DNA of 64,000 nt from Papio anubis (taxonomy: Eukaryota; Chordata; Mammalia; Primates; Cercopithecidae). The translations under genes were made by a program, and so were the position numbers. Below, piece by piece: positions 20,600 through 32,710 of the stretch (positions within the stretch are counted from its first letter, which is position 1; each line of letters starts with the position of its first letter). The stretch lies in NCBI RefSeq assembly GCF_008728515.1, contig NC_044986.1:64159159-64223158 (forward strand). Direction: 5' to 3'. The notes beneath the pieces were generated by a model. It was given only the letters and a program-made list of their open reading frames with translations, had not been told where the DNA came from and made no database searches.

Positions 20600-22240
20600 C
20601 AGAGTTATTGATCCTTCAAAAAGAATCCTTGCTTGCGTGAATCGTGGTAGTTTGTTGTTGCTTTTTTAATCCTGTGTCTTCCTCTTTCTTGGTTTAATTC
20701 CTTGTTTTGGTAGATAGAACACATCCTCCAGTAATTTCCTGAGAAAAAGGCTTCAGAAGTAAATTCTCTGAGACTGTGCATGTATGAAAATGTTTTTAAA
20801 CACTCACACACTTGATAATTTGGATACAAAATTCTAAGTTAAAAGTAATTTTTTCCTAAAATTTTGGTCTTCTAGCTTCCAGTGTTCTTTGATTCCAGTG
20901 TCTGATGTTACTAATTCTTAGGTCTGTGGGTTTTCTGGACAGTTTTAGGATCCCTTTGACTTTGAAAATTTTGAAATTTCATGTATCTTGTCATCTTGTC
21001 TTGGTATTGATCTTTTTTCCACTTCTCATGTTTTCAATCTTGAAAGGATGTCATTCATTTCTGGGAAGTTTATTTATTTTTTTAAAAATATCTTCTTTGA
21101 CAGATTTCATTAATTCCATTTCTTTCAAATGAATTTTTTTTTCCATTTTTAATTGTATCCATCTGGATGTCACGCATCATTCTGAGGATACTGATTTCAG
21201 TTTCCTCTGACGTTTTGTCCTTCAACCTGCAGGGTTCCTGGTTTCTTGCCATTCTTTTTGACTGTTTCGGTCTTTCTTTAAATGTCTGTTGACCTTTGGC
21301 TATCGATTAACTTTTTTTTTTTTTTTTTTTTTGAGACGGAGCCTTGCTCTGTCGCCCAGAATGGAGCACAGTGGCACGATCTCAGCTCACTGGGTTCAAG
21401 CAGTTCTTCTGCCTCAGCCTCCCAAGTAGCTGGACCTACAGGCACATGCCACCACGGCCAGCTAATTTTTTGTATTTTTAGTAGAGATGGGGTTTCACTG
21501 CGTTAGCCAGGATGGTATCATTGTCGTGACCTCATGATCTGACCGCCTCAGCCTCCCAAACTGCTGTGATTGCAGGCGTGAGTCACTGTGCCCGGCCTAT
21601 GGATTTACATTTTAAATGTTAGGCAGTTTCCCCAGAAAAGGATCTACCACTATACGGTACCAAGGAGGAGGCAGCAATAGACTTTCAGCACTTAATCTCC
21701 CTGTTTTCAGTTCAGCTCCTTGCCTGTGGCAGTCTCTAGGTGTCCTCAAATCCACAGTCCAATTTCTCCAGAAGGTAAATTTCCAATTTCCTGCCCAGGC
21801 CGGAGAGGGGCAGTTGCCAGCTTCCTGGTGTGCTAAGGGAAACTAGTTTCTTTTGTTGTTGTTTTAAACCCAATGTTAGCATGGGAAACTAGTTTCTAAC
21901 TGCTTCTTACAAGAGTTCTGTTTCTAGCATTTCCCCAAACACCACACATTTTCTAAAGGTATGTTTTGTTCTCAGCACCCAAACTTTTGTTTTGTGAAGT
22001 GATCCAGCTGGCTTCGTGGCTCCTCTTTTCCATCTCATGTTGCAGCTTTCTCTGGTTTGCTAAAGTTAGTTACTACTGTTTCCTGGCTTCCAAAAATGTT
22101 TGCTGCTGTCACTTCTCCCTTCTCTTTGTTTTGTTTAATGTCTTCAAGGGATTTCAGGAGGAAAAGGCAGATTATTTCCTCACTAACCACTCAAAATTAA
22201 AGTTTTATTGGAGTAAAAACTTAGCGTTGTGACACGTTTT
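20600..22240. repeat. Unclassified ancient repeat-like tract
   Basis: T-rich text such as 'cacacttgataatttggata', 'ttctagcttccagtgttctt' and 'tcattctgaggatactgatt' resembles a widespread ancient mammalian interspersed repeat that I cannot name with certainty. An Alu (21308-21597) is inserted. No coding exon is visible. Confidence 0.4.
21308..21597 (-). repeat. Alu element, antisense
   Basis: A T-tract with 'gagacggagccttgctctgt', ending 'gagtcactgtgcccggcc'. The centre lacks about 20 bp (cagctcactgggttcaag). Confidence 0.94.
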
Positions 22241-22306
22241 CTACACACAGAAGAAAATGTCTACTGAATCTTATTATTCCCACTGTTGCTGCTAAAATTC
22301 ACTTAC

Positions 22307-22389
22307 CGATTTTGTTTGTTAACAGCTGTGTCTGCACCATTTAGAACCAGCTCTTTGACTTCTGTTGCACCAAAGTTTTCAACTGTGAT
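22307..22389 (-). CDS. HERC4: HERC4 coding exon (HECT N-lobe)
   Basis: Acceptor 'aaatttaaattaatag', donor 'aatcg|gtaagtg'. Encodes ITVENFGATEVKELVLNGAD and TAVNKQNR (last codon split), about residues 866-893. The V.ELVLNGAD..V...N pattern is characteristic of HECT N-lobes. Confidence 0.97.
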
Positions 22390-23831
22390 CTATTAATTTA
22401 AATTTTTAAAAAAAGTCAATGTCAGACTCAAAACTTAGAGTATTCTAATAATCTATTATTATATCTACCTCTCATTTAATAATAAAAAAAAAAACTACTA
22501 AATTTGAGATAAAATTCTGCTACCATATAGCTTATCTGAGAATTCTGCTTAAAGCCAGAACTAGAAATTTTGATCCTCTCTAGTTTGAAATCCTACCATG
22601 ATTAATTACAAATTACCAAGTGTTTGGTAAGTTAACAAGGAAACTAAGCATTTGTTGTGCATAAAACTTTAGAATGGTTACTATAAAATATTAGGATGTT
22701 TTCCTTAGATGAGTGATAAAAATCCAAGTATGAGAATGCATTCAGCTTAGAAAACCACGCATTCTTCCCACATGACAACTGCTACTCCAGGGTTCCTCTA
22801 CCACCCTTGTTGTAAACTTGATCACAGGCAGTTTTTCCAGTTATGTACTAATTTGGTTTATAAAAATAGTCAAGTATTTTGAAACCTTTTATTTCTTTTA
22901 CTTCTCGAATTTTTCTAAAAATATTACCATGACCACTTCTGCATCTTTTCTTTTGCTATTCCTTCTTTTTGGAATATTATCCTCTTTTATGAAAACTTGC
23001 TATTTATAAAACACTATGATGGGAGTGGGATGTTAGATGAATATACTCCTGCTGTGAAGTTTACTATGTAGTAAAGGAAGAGAAATGTAACATATAAAGA
23101 ACCAATTATAATAAAATAATGCATTTATAACAGACATATGAACAAAATGTTATCAGATCATAGAGGAATGCAAACAGAATTCTAAACTAGAGGACGTGTG
23201 AAAGACCTTGAGGAAGAAATATGCCATCTGAAAAGCACCTACAAGTATGGGTAGTATTTTGAAAGATTAAGAGAGTGAGATTTCAGACAGACAATATCGA
23301 TTGAACAAAAAAATTAGATATTTACAATATCAAGGTTCTAAAAATGTATGGTAAGTGACTCTGAAAAAGAGGAAGGTAAGGTATATTTAAAAAAATACTG
23401 TGTGATATGACAAAACTTGGTATGAAGGAGGGATACAATGAAAGGAAGAGAGCCAGGTTATAAATGTCTTTGACACCCATTCTAAAGCTATTATTCCACA
23501 AGCAATAAAAAGCCACTGAAAAATTTCTGAGAAAGAAATGGCAGTGGGAAGAAATGTTTGAATTACCATAGTTCTTTGAATACAGTAAGAGTTCATAAAT
23601 TTGGTGACTGATAAATTAGAAATTAAACAGCTTGAAACTCAATTTTTTAGTCAACTGAGATGATGAATAAAAATTCAAGAAACTAACATGGGTATGAGTG
23701 AATCAAATGAAAAAGAGAACCAAAATTTCATAGAAAATAGCTTTTTAAAAAAATTTTATGGTCACCTTATTCTAACAGGAACACACTTTGGAAAATGCTT
23801 TTCTGTTGTTGTCTGGATTTGCGGAGAGCAA
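22390..23831 (-). other. Intron stretch with L2-like remnants
   Basis: No exon seen. 23020-23620 has weak antisense L2-like phrases ('gagagccaggttataaatg', 'agccactgaaaaatttctga'), but is too decayed for a firm call. The remainder is unclassified. Confidence 0.4.
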
Positions 23832-24129
23832 CTTTTTTTTTTTTTTTGAGACGGAGTCTCACTCTGTCACCCAGACTGCAGTGCAATGGCGCGATCTCAG
23901 CTCACTGCAACCTCCGCCTCTCGGGTTTAAGCGATTCTCCTGCCTCAGCCTCCCGAGTAGCTGGGATTACAGGCACGTGCCATCACGCCTGGCTCATTTT
24001 TTCATTTTTAGTCGAGACGGGGTTTCACCATGTTGGCCAGGCTTGTCTCTAGCTCCTGACCTCAAGTGATCTGCCCGCCTCGGCCTCCCAAAGTGCTGGG
24101 ATTACAGACATGAGCCACCGTGCCTGGCC
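23832..24129 (-). repeat. Alu element, antisense
   Basis: From 'tttttttgagacggagtctc' to 'gagccaccgtgcctggcc', with few changes from an AluS consensus. Confidence 0.96.
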
Positions 24130-24309
24130 AGAAAATAGTCTCAAGATTTTCTTGAAAAGAATATGAACGTGCAATTTTTTCTGGGCAAATTTCATGACAG
24201 CAGAATATGGCATCTTTCGTCAGCTCTGACAAAACCATAAAGATAACTGTTGTATATGTGGCAGGGTGGCAAACAAATATACAAATAAAAAAATTTTTAA
24301 ATAAAAAGA

Positions 24310-24625
24310 GGCCGGGTGCTGTGGCTCACGCCTGTAATCCCAGCACTTTGGAAGGCCAACGGGGGCATATCACAAGGTCAAGAGATTGAGACCATCCTGG
24401 CCAACATGGTGAAATCCCATCTCTACTAAAAATACAAAAATTAGCTGGGCATGGTGGTGCACACCTGTAGTCCCAGCTACTCAGCAGGCTGAGGCAGGAG
24501 AATTGCTTGAACCTGGGAGGTGGAGGTTGCAATGAGCTGAGATCGTACCGCTGCATTTCAGCCTGGGCAGAGCAAGACTTTGTCTCAAAAAAAAAAAAAA
24601 AAAAAAAAGAAAAAGAAAAAGAAAA
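24310..24625 (+). repeat. Alu element, sense, with (AAAAAG) tail
   Basis: Starts 'ggccgggtgctgtggctcac'. The A-tail has grown into an A22 run followed by 'gaaaaagaaaaagaaaaa', a small tail microsatellite. Confidence 0.96.
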
Positions 24626-24810
24626 ACTGAAGGTTTTACAATTTTTCCAAGAGTCTAATTTATAATATTCAAATTGTTCCCTTCTGGAGTGCCTTATCAT
24701 AATCCTTACGAATTTTCTCTTATTTAATTGCCAACTAGTCTACTTCTGCCATATCCTCATCTATAAATGGCTTTGCCTGTGACTGGATCAGTTATTTAAC
24801 ATCCCTTTCA

Positions 24811-25104
24811 GCCAGGTGCAGTGGCTCACACCTGTAATCCCAGCACTTTGGGAGGCCAAGGCGGGTGGATCACAAGGTCAGGAGTTCGAGACCAGCCTGG
24901 CCGAGGTGGTGAAACCCTGTCTGTACTAAAAACACAAAAATTAGCTGAGCATGGTGGCGAGCACGTAATCCCAGCTACTCAGGAGGCTGAGGCAGGAGAA
25001 TCGCTTGAACCCGGGAGGAAAGGTTGCCGTGAGCCAAGATCGCGCCACTGTACTCCAGCCTGGGTGACACAGCAAGACTATGTCTCAAAAAACAAAAGAC
25101 AAAA
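24811..25104 (+). repeat. Alu element, sense
   Basis: From 'agccaggtgcagtggctcac' to the 'caaaaaacaaaagacaaaaa' tail. Flanked by the duplication 'acatccctttca' at about 24798 and 25110. Confidence 0.96.
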
Positions 25105-25429
25105 AACCACATCCCTTTCACTGCCTTAAGGAAATTGTGCATCTTTTACAAGATTTGCAATTTCATTTTCCAAATGATATTGCAATGCATTTGCATTTGT
25201 TTTATCTATGTCATCCAACAGTGAGTAAGACAAGATGGGCAAGGATGAATGTTAGTGTGAAATAGAAAGGAATGTACCAGTGGAAATTAATGTTTTTAAG
25301 TTTAGTAGTAATATTCTCACATTACAATAACCTTTTGCTTCTCTAAAGCATTTCTGTAATTGCAGACTCAAAAATGAACACTTGGGTAAAGAGGACGTCT
25401 TGTATTTGTAAATATATTTAGCATAACGA

Positions 25430-25615
25430 TAAAGTACACAGGTTTAAGTCACAGAGGCTGGTATGTATACTGACTCCCAAGGTAATGACTGTTTTCAGTT
25501 TTCTTCATCTGTAAAACAGGGATAATCCTAACTTCACTGGATTGTTGAGGATTAAATGAAATGCACGTACTATGACTAGTTAGCACGTAGTAAATGCTCA
25601 ATAAATGTTAGCTAA
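25430..25615 (+). repeat. MIR SINE, sense
   Basis: Sense MIR phrases: 'ttcagttttcttcatctgta', 'aaacagggataatcctaact', 'ggattgttgaggattaaatg' and the 3' end 'taaatgctcaataaatgtta'. Confidence 0.82.
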
Positions 25616-25722
25616 AGGATTTGTTAAGAATTCCATCCATCAAAATAAAGAAGAACCATAAGATATAGCTTACATAAAAGGGATGATGAATAATCAGGCT
25701 AACCTACGTCTTTGCATCTTAC

Positions 25723-25789
25723 CGTAAAATTAAGACAAAATGTTTCCTCTATGTCATCTTCTGGATAATCCAGTAACTGTTGCATGCTT
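25723..25789 (-). CDS. HERC4: HERC4 coding exon (67 nt, HECT N-lobe)
   Basis: Acceptor 'attattttgcag', donor 'tacg|gtaagatgc'. Encodes SMQQLLDYPEDDIEETFCLN and FT, about residues 843-865, with the first base completing the preceding Arg codon. L..ll.y...die..f.l.F is the usual HECT block before the VELVLNG motif. A (TG)n(TA)n tract lies 67 nt upstream of its acceptor in the transcript sense. Confidence 0.97.
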
Positions 25790-25856
25790 CTGCAAAATAA
25801 TATACATGTTTCTGAGAGGAAAAACATTATTGGATATTTTGACTGTTTTACTTACG

Positions 25857-25857
25857 G

Positions 25858-25890
<33 letters not shown>
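25857..25890. repeat. (TA)n(CA)n compound microsatellite
   Basis: About nine TA units followed directly by about nine CA units. On the HERC4 transcript it reads (UG)n then (UA)n, upstream of the 67-nt exon. Confidence 0.95.
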
Positions 25891-26086
25891 TCTCATTCCC
25901 TCTTAGTAAAATCCTTTTGTCAATTTGTAATTTTATATTTGTTGCAGAATAGTGACTACACAATGGCAAACTTATAAATGATGCTGAAGGAAAAAAATTA
26001 GTCAAAGGTTCTTATCACTTTTCTGAATACAAAGGCCATGTATTCACCTATTTTTAACATTTTTCCTTATTTTATTTTATTTTACC

Positions 26087-26368
26087 CGGGATGGAGTCTT
26101 CTCTGTTGCCCAGGCTGAAGTGCAGTGGCGCGATCTTGGCTCACTGCAACCTCCGCCCCCCAGGTTTTTAAGCAATTCTCCTGCCTCAGCCTCCAGAGCA
26201 GCTAGGATTACAGGCGCCCACCACCATGCCCAGCTAATTTTTGTATTTTTAGTAGAGACCGGGTTTCACCATGTTGGCCGGGCCGGTCTTGAACTCCTGA
26301 CCTCGTGATCTGCCCACCTCAGCCTCCCGAAGTGCTAGGATTACAGGCATAAGCCACCACACCTGGCC
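26087..26368 (-). repeat. Alu element, antisense
   Basis: Begins 'gggatggagtcttctctgtt' after an A/T-rich tail remnant and ends 'aagccaccacacctggcc'. Confidence 0.94.
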
Positions 26369-26572
26369 CATTTGTCTTTATTTATATAAAATCTTTAATC
26401 CATTTTATTTAATAAATAAAAATAAATTTCACATATTCAAACTAGGAATGAAGGTTATCAGAAGTAAAAGTCCAAATAAATCAATTAATCACTCTCAGAA
26501 AAAATTTACTTTCCTAAGGTGATGATCTGATATTTGCAAAGTATTGTCTAACAACTAAAAATTTAGTCTGTC

Positions 26573-26888
26573 TTTTTTTGTTGAGACAGAGGCTTGCTCT
26601 GCCACCCAGGCTGGAGTGCAATGGTACAATCTCAGCTCACTGCAACCTCTGTCTCCTGGGTTCAAGTGATTCTCCTGCCTCAGCTTCCTGAGTAGGTAGG
26701 ACTACAGGCGTGGGCCACCACGCCTGGCTAATTTTTGTATTTTAGTAGAGATGGGGTTTCACCATGTTGGTCACGCTGGTCTAGAACTCCTGACCTCCAC
26801 GCTGGTCTCAAACTCTTGACCTTAGGTGATCCACCTGCCTCAGCCTCCCAAAGTGCTAGGATTACAGGTGTGAGCCACTGCACCAGCC
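26573..26888 (-). repeat. Alu with internal direct duplication, antisense
   Basis: Full length. In the head monomer a ~27-bp piece is repeated: 'cacgctggtctagaactcct' at 26773 and 'cacgctggtctcaaactctt' at 26799. It ends 'gagccactgcaccagcc'. Confidence 0.93.
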
Positions 26889-27085
26889 AAATTTCGTCTT
26901 TCAATAGAACATTTTGATCTGAGTAACATAATGGATTTTCCTTTATCAGAGAAGAGCATTTGTTTATTTCAGAAATTTAACAAGAAGAACAACATATATT
27001 TATTCATAGAAGGAAAGTTTTCTGTACATTCCCCACTTCTTACCTCCCAAACCCTACTACCTTTTGACTTTTTTTTCCAACTAAC

Positions 27086-27252
27086 CTCCCAACATCAGGC
27101 ATTAGTTCTTTCAAATCATCCAAGGATGGCTTCTTTTTCAGTAGTTTCTTATATAAAGCCAAAGGAAAATGGAGGTCCACAATAGTAAAATTATAAATTG
27201 CTAAGCCACAGATAACACCAATCAAATGGAACAAATCACTGTCTTCAAACGT
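27086..27252 (-). CDS. HERC4: HERC4 coding exon (HECT N-lobe)
   Basis: Acceptor 'atatttttag', donor 'gggag|gttagttgg'. Encodes TFEDSDLFHLIGVICGLAIY, NFTIVDLHFPLALYKKLLKK and KPSLDDLKELMPDVGR (last codon split), about residues 788-843. F..iG...GlAiyn...vd..Fp...YK.LL is the core HECT N-lobe signature. Confidence 0.98.
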
Positions 27253-27740
27253 CTAAAAATATAAGAAAAAGTAAAGACACGTCCTCCAAGTTAAAATATT
27301 AAATTTTCTATGATTACATAAATATGCTCATATTGTACAATTTTGAAGATAGAGAAAAAAGTAATACATAATAAAAGTTCATCCTCATTACTCTCTCCCT
27401 GGGATAACATCACTGTTAGTATTTTTGTACATTTCCATGTAGGGTATTTTCTCAGGCTTAAAAAAAAATAATATCTAGCTGAAATCGTACTATACATATG
27501 ACTTTACAACTGTTTTTTTCCAGACATATAAGCATATTCACGTCATTCGACATTAATAGGTGAAATAATTACTATAACTTTCTTTCTGATTTCAAAAGTA
27601 ATACACATTCAAAATTTGGAAAACAAAGAAAAAACATAGAAAAGAAAATGAATAAACACCTGTAAACCAATCACTCAGGAATAATGATTAAAATTTTTTT
27701 GTATATTTCCACCTACAATAAGCTCAGAAAAATATTTCAA
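27253..27740. repeat. Unclassified ancient repeat-like tract
   Basis: Two related phrases, 'aaaaaagtaatacataataa' (about 27357) and 'caaaagtaatacacattcaa' (about 27593), each followed by 'ttttgtaca/tatatttccac/atg'-type text. This resembles the 3' end of an old LINE present twice, but the family is uncertain. Confidence 0.35.
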
Positions 27741-28041
27741 TTTGTTTGTTTGTTTTTTGAGACAAGATCTCCCTCTGTTACCCAGGATGGAGTGCAGTGG
27801 TGCGATCTCTGCTCACTGCAAGGTATGCCTCCCGGGTTCAAATGATTCTCCTGCCTCAGCCTCCTGAGTAGCTGCGATTACAGGCAAGCACCACCACAGC
27901 CAGGCTAATTTTTGTATTTTTAGTAGAGATGGGGTTTCACCATATTGGTCAGGCTGGTCTCGAACACCCAACCTCAGGTGATCTGCTCACCTCAGCCTCC
28001 CAAAGTGCAAGGATTACAGGCATGAGTCACTGTGCCCGGCT
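27741..28041 (-). repeat. Alu element, antisense
   Basis: A tail of TTTG units, then 'gagacaagatctccctctgt', ending 'gagtcactgtgcccggct'. Confidence 0.95.
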
Positions 28042-28261
28042 AAAATATGACTTTTTAATTGCTGCATATTGTATCATAAAAGTACAATGAGTTGCTAAAT
28101 TTAGCTGTTTTAGTCTAGTTGGATGTTTAGATAACTGAAACATACTTACACTACTGACACACTGAAAATGTTTATTTTTTTCCCTCATCTTTATAAAAGT
28201 AATATGTATTTACAGAAAATTGTGAGCATGACGGTTAAAGAATAAATGTTTTAAATAAGAC

Positions 28262-28432
28262 CTGGGCTCCAGCCTGGTTTGGCAGTCTAGCCTCTGTGTT
28301 TTCAAAGAAGGTAAATATAGCATTTATCTCATATGGTTGTTGTGAGGATTACATGGGATGATACATGTTAAACACTTTTAGCACAGTTCTTGAAACACAC
28401 ACTAAAGGTTCAATAAATGTCAGTTATTCTAC
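28262..28432 (+). repeat. MIR SINE, sense
   Basis: Sense MIR: 'ctgggctccagcctggtttg', 'tatggttgttgtgaggatta', 'gggatgatacatgttaaaca' and 'aggttcaataaatgtcag'. Confidence 0.8.
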
Positions 28433-28599
28433 CTAGCTAGTAATATTAAAAATAAGATGGGCATCTTTTTGCTTATTTTGGTCCACAGTTTGAAATATTT
28501 CCCTAGGAGAAATTCTACTTCCTAAGGAAAAATCCGTAACTCAAAAGATAGTCAAGCATATTGCTAATCTGTTTTCCTCTACACCTGTTCCAGTTTGTT

Positions 28600-28896
28600 T
28601 GTTTATTTACTTATTTGAGACGGAGTTTCACTCTTGTTACCCAGGCTAGAGTGCAATGACACAATCTTGGCTCACAGCAACCTCCGCCTCCTGGGTTCAA
28701 GCGATTCTCCTGGCTCAGCCTCCCGAGTAGCTGGGATTACAGGCATGAGCCACCACGCCTGGCTAATTTTGTATTTTCAGTACAGACGGGGTTTCTCCAT
28801 GTTGGTCAGATTGGTCTCGAACCCCCGACCTCAGGTGATCCGCCCATCTTGGCCTCTCAAAGTGCTGAGATTACAGGTGTGAGACACCATGCCCGG
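28600..28896 (-). repeat. Alu element, antisense
   Basis: A tail of TTTG/TTTA units, then 'gagacggagtttcactcttg', ending 'gagacaccatgcccggtt'. 'cctgttccagttt' appears on both sides (28583 and 28899) as target-site duplication. Confidence 0.96.
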
Positions 28897-28911
28897 TTCC
28901 TGTTCCAGTTT

Positions 28912-29619
28912 AAACTGCCATTTGCAGTCCAGGAAAACGCTCCACTCTTCACATTTTCATCTGTATATATACTCCACGCACACACAAACGCATTTTTCTT
29001 TTGAGTTTAAAATGACAACTTGCTTTAGTACACATTTCTGACTATTTGTGATACTGAAAATCAGAGATATGTGCTCATGAAATCTCTCTTCGGGTACTGG
29101 GCCCACTTATCTTTTGGGGGATAGTATTTTTCTTATGTATTTGTATTTGAATTCTTCGTATATTAGGAGTATTACTCTGTGTCATACTTGTTACATACGA
29201 CCCGGCCTGTTACATGCTTTTCAATTTTATGTCTTCTGCTATGCATAAATTTAACAGTTTTCAGTGGTCAAATTAATCTTTCTCTGCTGTTATGTCTTAA
29301 TTCTGCTTAAGTTTAGAAAGTTCTTAAATGGAGCAGACTGATTAATGTGCTAAATCTCTCTCCCTCCTAAAACCCTGTAAAAGAGAATACAGGAAGAAAA
29401 ACGGTATAAGTCCAAAGGAAAAAAGAGAATAAGGGAGGTAAGAGCAATAAAGAAATGTTAATAACATTTCAAAATATGAAAAGTAGACAAATGGCTGGTA
29501 ACTGAATTGGTAAAGCAGAAAAAATTGAAATAGTAACTTATAGCTAATTTGTGCTACAGGCTCAGGAATTGCAAGTAGCAATACCCGCAACATCAGAGGT
29601 AGCCCAGTTAGCTCAACGG
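28912..29619 (-). other. Intron stretch, unclassified
   Basis: AT-rich with no exon and no repeat I can name. Some phrases ('gaattcttcgtatattagga') are reminiscent of antisense L1, but too short to call. Confidence 0.4.
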
Positions 29620-31506
29620 GTAAACATAAAGACTCTAAAAGGCAGAGGTATTAGAGTGGGGTTGAAACTAGGATGCTTGGTGGAAAATCCTTTGCCTTTT
29701 TGGAGAGCCTGAACCAGAGGGTCTGGAATCTGAGACAGCTGATAGTCAGGGTACCCCACTGAAAATAAAGGGATCATATGAAGATCTGTACTGTCAACAA
29801 GGAAAATTCTAGCTTCCCTTTCTAGGATCCAGAATACTACAAAAACACAGACATCCAGGGTTACAACCTTTCTTGAAAACCCAAAGGATAAAAAAACAAT
29901 ATATGCTGACATTTGAGGATTCTCCTTTGACAGGTCCCCACTTAATCATTCTATGGATGGGGACTGTAGAGTGGGAATAACTTCGCCTTGTGGCTTGGAT
30001 GCCAGCACAGCCACAGTAGAACAGAGTACCAGGTAGGTTCCTTAAGGTTTCTGACTCCAAGCCCTGGCTCTCAGACAGCATTTCTGGACCCAACTGGGAC
30101 TGAGGGAAACTCTGCACTGAAGAGAAGAACACAAGCTCGGCTAGCTTCACCATCTGCTGACTGCAGAGTCGTAGGGCCTTAAGCAAACAAAGGCAGTAGC
30201 CGGGTAGTGGTTATCATGAGCCTCAGGTGAGACCCAGTGCTGTGCTGGCTTCAGGTCTGACCCAGTGCAGTCCCAGTGGTGGTGGCCACAAAGGTGCTGG
30301 TGCCACCCCTCCCCCAGCTCCAGAGAGATCAGCACAGAAAGACTCCTGTTTGGGAAAAAGTGAGGAAAGAGAACGAGAGTCTCTGCCTGATAATCCAGAG
30401 GATTCTTCTGAATCTTATCCAAGAGACACAGTGCTATTGGGCTTGGGGTGCCCCCTAATGCAGATACGGCTGCAATGACCAAAAACTTAGATCACAACAC
30501 CCAAGTCCCTCCGAATACCTAGAAAGCCTTCCTAAGAAGGATGAGTACAAATAAAACCAGACTGTGAAGACTACAATAAATACCTAACTCTTCAATGCCC
30601 AGACACCAGTGAACATCCACAAGCATCAAAACCACCCAGGAAAACATGACCTCACCAAACAAACTAAGGCACCAGTGACCAATCATGGAGAGACAGAGAT
30701 ATATGACCTTTCAGTCAGACAGAGAATTCAAAATAGCTGTTTTGAGGAAAAAGAAATTCAAGATAACACAGAGAAGGTATTCAGAATTCTATCAGATAAA
30801 TTTAACAGAGAGTAAAATAAAAAGAATCAAGCAGAAATTCTAGAGTTGAAAAATGCAACCGACATACTGAAGAATAACGCATCAGTGGCTGTCAACTGTG
30901 GAACTGATCAAGAAAAAGAATCGATTAGCGAGCTTAAAGACAGGCTATTTTAAAGTACACAATCAGAGGAGACAAAAGAAAAAACAATTAAGAAAGAAGG
31001 AAGCACTCCTACAAGATCTAGAGAATCGCCTCAAAAGGGCAAATCTAAGAGTTATTGGCCTTGAAGAGGTAGAGGAAAAAATGGGATAGAAAGTTTGTTC
31101 AAAGGGATAATAACAGTGAACATCCCAAACCCAGGGAAAGGTATCAATATTCAAATACAAGAAGGTTACAGAATACAGAGCAAATTTAGCCCAAATAAGA
31201 CTTCAAGATATTTAATAATCAAACTCCCAAAGGTCAAGGATAAAGAAAGGATACTGAAAGCATCAAGAGAAAAGAAACAACAATGGAGCTCCAATACATC
31301 TAGCAGCAGACTTTTCAGTGGAAACCTTACAGGCCAGGAGAATGGCATGACATATTTAAAGTGCCGAAGTTAAAAACTTTTATCCTAGAATAGCATGTAT
31401 ATCCAGTGAAATTATCCGTCAAACATGAAGGACAAATAAAGATCTTCCCAGAAAAATAAAAGCTGAGGGATTTTATCAACATGAGACCTGTTCAAGAAGA
31501 AAAACT

Positions 31507-31789
31507 GGCCGGGCGCGGTGGCTCAAGCCTGTAATCCCAGCACTTTGGGAGGCCCAGGCGGGCGGATCACAAGGTCAGGAGATCGAGACCACCCTGGCTA
31601 ACACAGTGAAACCCCGTCTCTACTAAAAATACAAAAAATTAGCGGGGCATGGTGGCGGGCACCTGTAGTCCCAGCTACTCAGGAGACTGAGGCAGGAGAA
31701 TGGTGTGAACCCAGGAGGCGGAGGTTGCAGTGAGCCGAGATCGTGCCACTGCACTCCAGCCTGGGCGACAGAGCCAGACTTTGTCTCAA

Positions 31790-31810
<21 letters not shown>
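31507..31810 (+). repeat. AluY-like insertion in L1, sense
   Basis: Starts 'ggccgggcgcggtggctcaa', ends with a ~27-base A-tail. 'aagaagaaaaact' occurs on both sides as target-site duplication (31494 and about 31811). Confidence 0.96.
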
Positions 31811-31821
<11 letters not shown>

Positions 31822-32270
31822 CTAAATGGAGTTCTTCAGTCTGAAAGATAAGAACTTTAATGAGCAATAACAAATCATGTGAAGGTACAAAACTCACTGG
31901 TAATAGTAAATACAAGAAAAATAGAATATTATGACACTGTAATTGTGGTATATAAACTAAAACATGAACCAACAAAAAATAATAACTACAGCTACAAGAC
32001 ATAGACAGTGTAGTAAAATAAACAGAAACAACAAAAAGTTAAAAACCAGGGGAACACAGTTGAAGTGTAAAGTTTTTGTTAGTTTTCTCTTTGCGTGTTA
32101 GTTTGTTTATGTAATTGGTGTTATCTTCAGTTTACAATATTGCGTTATAAGCTATTTGCAAGCCTCATGGTAAACTCAAATGAAAAAACATACAACAGAT
32201 ACATGAAAAATAATGATGATAATAATAAAAATCAAAACATACCACCAGAGAAAAATCACTTTCACAAAAA

Positions 32271-32352
32271 GGAATGGAATGGAATGGAAGGAAGGCAGGA
32301 AGGCAGGAAAAAAGAAAAGAAAGAAACAAAAGAAAAAGAAAAAGAAAAGCAA
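32271..32352 (+). repeat. Purine-rich simple repeat
   Basis: Three GGAAT units, then GGAA/GGCA and AAAAG/AAAGA units, ending before the Alu at 32384. It produces long overlapping low-complexity frames on both strands that are not genes. Confidence 0.8.
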
Positions 32353-32383
32353 AAAACAACCAGAACACATTTTAAAATGGCAG

Positions 32384-32598
32384 GAAAGGCTGAGCACTGC
32401 TGGCTCATAGCACTTAGTGAGGCGGAGGTAGGCAGATCACTTGAGCCCAGGAATTTGAGACCAGCCTGGGCAACATGGTGAAACTCCGTCTCTACACAAA
32501 ATACAAAAATTGGCCAGACACGGTGGCACATGCCTATAGTCCTAGCTGCCTAGGTGACAGAGCAAGACCCTGTGTTCAAAAAAAAAAAAAAAAAAAAA
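32384..32598 (+). repeat. Partial Alu, sense
   Basis: Begins 'ggctgagcactgctggctca', lacks most of the second monomer ('ctagctgcctaggtgacag') and ends in an 18-base A-tail. Confidence 0.88.
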
Positions 32599-32671
32599 GC
32601 AAGAGTAACTCCTCAATCAATATAAATGGACTAAACTCTCCAATCAAAAGACACAGACTAGGTAAATGGAT

Positions 32672-32673
<2 letters not shown>

Positions 32674-32706
<33 letters not shown>
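32674..32706. repeat. (AC)n microsatellite in L1
   Basis: About 16 uninterrupted AC units inside the L1 ORF2-like segment. Confidence 0.97.

Positions 32707-32710
<4 letters not shown>

Noticed and set aside
25430..25615. tRNA-like 5' part of MIR
   Set aside because: MIR heads derive from tRNA, but the fragment lacks an intact cloverleaf and A/B boxes; not a tRNA gene.
30898..31373. Lysine-rich frames with coiled-coil character
   Set aside because: They are broken pieces of L1 ORF1; stops and frameshifts separate them, so no functional protein is expected.
32271..32287. Three GGAAT units resembling satellite II/III DNA
   Set aside because: Only three units within a general purine-rich tract; too short to call satellite DNA.
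32095..32481. Overlapping frames of 65-128 codons on both strands
   Set aside because: Produced by the purine-rich simple repeat and the adjacent Alu; low complexity.
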